DNA of 16,774 nt from an uncultured Bacilli bacterium (GTDB taxonomy: Bacteria > Bacillota_I > Bacilli_A > RF39 > UBA660): contig CANRHO010000010.1 of the NCBI GenBank assembly GCA_947630435.1, positions 1-16,774 on the forward strand, given 5' to 3'. Below are positions 15,497-16,774 of this stretch, piece by piece. The notes under the pieces are model-generated. The model made no database searches. It worked only from the letters and a program-made list of their open reading frames with translations, and was not told where the DNA came from. The position numbers and the translations under genes are program-made. How positions within the stretch are numbered: the first letter of the stretch is position 1; each line of letters begins with the position of its first letter.

Positions 15497-16237
15497 ATGA
15501 AAGAATTAAATTTTTTAAAAAATACTTTAATCGCTCACAGAGGCTATCATGATATAAAGAAAGGTATTCCAGAAAATAGTATTCCAGCATTTAAAAAAGC
15601 TATTAATAATAATTACATAATAGAATTAGACGTTCATTTAACAAAAGATAATAAATTAGTTGTATTTCACGATTATGATTTAAAAAGAGTTTGCGGAATA
15701 AAAAGAATAATTGAAGATTGTACTTATGATGAATTACTTAAATATAATTTATTCGATACTAAATATAAGATACCATTATTTTCTGAGGTACTAAAATTAG
15801 TTGATGGTAAGGTAGGAATATTAATAGAAACTAAGGTTATTAAGCATAATGGTAAATTAGAAGAAGAATTATCTAAATTATTAGATAATTATAACGGGGA
15901 TTTTGCTATTCAAAGTTTTAATCTATTATCGGTTTATTGGTTTAAAAAAAATAGAAAAGAATATATAAGAGGTTTATTGTCTAGTAATTTTAAAAATAAT
16001 AAAGATATTAATAACTTATCAAGAAATTTGTCTAAAACCTTGATATCAGATATTGTTTTGAAAACTGATTTTATTTCGTATGACATAAAAGCATTACCAA
16101 ATGGTTTTGTAGAAAGAAAAAGAAAAAATAAATTAATCTTAGGTTGGACAATAAGAAATAAAAACGATTATCAAAAAGCTATTAAATATTGTGATAATTT
16201 TATTTGTGAGGGCATGGATGAATACAAAAAGGTTTAA
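15497..16237 (+). CDS. Glycerophosphodiester phosphodiesterase
   Basis: This 246-residue protein has the GDPD TIM-barrel fold. It hydrolyses deacylated phospholipids such as glycerophosphocholine to glycerol-3-phosphate and an alcohol. Active-site residues visible are His14-Arg15 (AHRGYH), Glu43 and Asp45 (ELDVHLT), His58 (VFHDYDL), Glu111 (ILIETK) and the C-terminal LGWTIR strand with Trp217. There is no signal peptide, so it should act inside the cell, probably in lipid turnover. The ATG at 15497 is chosen: TGGAGATG lies just upstream and the family's AHRG motif then begins at the usual distance. An upstream TTG (15446) would overlap the previous gene and lacks a site. It is the second gene of a pair with the pseudouridine synthase and is followed by a hairpin. 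Confidence 0.93.
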   Translation: MKELNFLKNTLIAHRGYHDIKKGIPENSIPAFKKAINNNYIIELDVHLTKDNKLVVFHDYDLKRVCGIKRIIEDCTYDELLKYNLFDTKYKIPLFSEVLKLVDGKVGILIETKVIKHNGKLEEELSKLLDNYNGDFAIQSFNLLSVYWFKKNRKEYIRGLLSSNFKNNKDINNLSRNLSKTLISDIVLKTDFISYDIKALPNGFVERKRKNKLILGWTIRNKNDYQKAIKYCDNFICEGMDEYKKV

Positions 16238-16254
16238 ATTTTTAATCCTTTTTT
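16226..16254 (+). terminator. Rho-independent terminator of the GDPD gene
   Basis: AAAAAGG (16226-16232) pairs with CCTTTTT (16247-16253), with an inner TTAAA/TTTAA stem after one mismatch, and a T-rich flank. The stop codon is inside the hairpin. Confidence 0.65.
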
Positions 16255-16361
16255 ATTATTTTAGGGAAATTTAAAAAGAAATGTCTAATAGTTATAGTAG
16301 AATATAGTAAAAAAACTAGCTTTGTTTTCCATTCGTCTTTAATAAGAAGGTGGTGCTAAAA

Positions 16362-16418
16362 ATGAAATTTAGATTTGAAATAAAATTAATATGTAAATTA
16401 TTTTTATATAACTTTTAA
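16362..16418 (+). CDS. Possible 18-residue leader or small peptide
   Basis: An ATG is preceded at good spacing by AAGGTGGTG, an 8 of 9 match to a full Shine-Dalgarno site. The frame encodes MKFRFEIKLICKLFLYNF and then stops. It is basic and hydrophobic. It lies in the 225-base gap between the GDPD terminator and the methyltransferase start, 44 bases before the latter. TAGAAT (16298) and TATAGT (16303) could be -10 elements, without a clear -35. It may be a leader peptide, a small membrane peptide or chance. Confidence 0.28.
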   Translation: MKFRFEIKLICKLFLYNF

Positions 16419-16462
16419 AAAAAAATTAATAATGGTAAAATGATATTTAGAGGTGGTAGTTT

Positions 16463-16774
16463 TTGAAAATAGCTAATGATTGGAAAGATTATGAAATACT
16501 TGATATGGCTGATGGCAGAAAATTAGAACGCTGGGGTAAGTATATTTTAGATAGACCGGATCCTCAAATTGTTTGGAAGAAAAAAAGTTTTGATAAAAAA
16601 TGGAATAAAGCTGATGCTAAATATATTAGAAGTAATAAAGGTGGGGGTCACTGGGAAAACATAAGTAATGTCCCAGATTCATGGCAAATAAAATACAAGA
16701 ATTTAACTTTCAACATAAAGCAAATGGGTTTTAAACATACTGGGTTATTTCCTGAACAGGCAGTTAACTGGGAT
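16463..16774 (+). CDS. Class I SAM-dependent methyltransferase (PF10672/RlmI-like), 3'-truncated by window
   Basis: A continuous frame of 104 codons runs to the window end. It starts at TTG 16463, chosen because AGAGGTGG (16449-16456) lies 6 bases before it and the family's DYEILDMADGRKLERWGKY region begins right after. Recognisable landmarks are DRPDPQIVW (about 37-45), the WNKADAKYIRSNKGGGHWE region, and FKHTGLFPEQAVNWD at the end. These are the conserved N-terminal part of a Bacillota family annotated as class I SAM-dependent methyltransferase, related to rRNA cytosine methyltransferases of the RlmI type. The SAM-binding Rossmann part lies beyond the window. The substrate is presumed to be rRNA by family analogy only. 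TGG plus TAAAAT (16433-16441) could be a close extended -10, leaving a leader of about 15 bases. Confidence 0.86.
   Translation, partial: MKIANDWKDYEILDMADGRKLERWGKYILDRPDPQIVWKKKSFDKKWNKADAKYIRSNKGGGHWENISNVPDSWQIKYKNLTFNIKQMGFKHTGLFPEQAVNWD

Overview
This window is one gene-dense, strongly AT-rich stretch. The genes have AT-ending codons and AGA arginine codons. Shine-Dalgarno sites are strong (AAAGGAG, GAGGTG) and promoters are of the sigma-A type. Hairpin plus U-tract terminators follow nearly every transcription unit. UGG is the tryptophan codon and two genes end in TGA, so the standard bacterial code applies rather than the mycoplasma code. Pyruvate:ferredoxin oxidoreductase and rubrerythrin point to a strictly anaerobic fermenter. 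Together this suggests a low-GC, anaerobic, probably gut-type member of the Bacillota. The species cannot be told from the sequence. Every gene is on the + strand. No tRNA, rRNA, insertion sequence, phage gene or CRISPR array was found, and no gap exceeds about 225 bases.

Layout. (1) 1-2436: the C-terminal two thirds of pyruvate:ferredoxin oxidoreductase, ended by a hairpin whose loop also carries the -35 of the next gene. (2) 2492-3202: an unrecognised 236-residue cytoplasmic protein. (3) 3287-4555: an RlmD/RlmCD-type 23S rRNA m5U methyltransferase. (4) 4720-5508: a UcpA-like short-chain dehydrogenase. (5) 5684-10241: a MarR-type repressor followed by both halves of a heterodimeric ABC exporter of the BmrCD/TM287-288 type. 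An operator-like palindrome lies over the predicted transcription start. (6) 10334-13011: a histidine phosphatase, a CorA-type divalent-cation channel and an AI-2E-family membrane protein, closely spaced. (7) 13088-13627: rubrerythrin under a near-consensus promoter. (8) 13759-14637: a single-pass membrane-anchored protein of unknown function. The spacer of its promoter contains a run of eight G. (9) 14800-16237: an RluA-family pseudouridine synthase and a glycerophosphodiester phosphodiesterase. (10) 16463-window end: the start of a PF10672-like SAM methyltransferase, preceded by a possible 18-codon leader reading frame.

Most of the window is housekeeping: central fermentation, rRNA modification, ion transport and peroxide defence. 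Three things stand out. One is the G8 tract inside a promoter of a surface-exposed protein, a candidate phase-variation switch. The second is a large extracytoplasmic insertion made of three degenerate repeats in the catalytic half of the ABC exporter. The third is the exporter's local regulatory circuit. I saw no clear new multi-gene system; the G8-controlled gene and the repeat-bearing exporter are the best leads.
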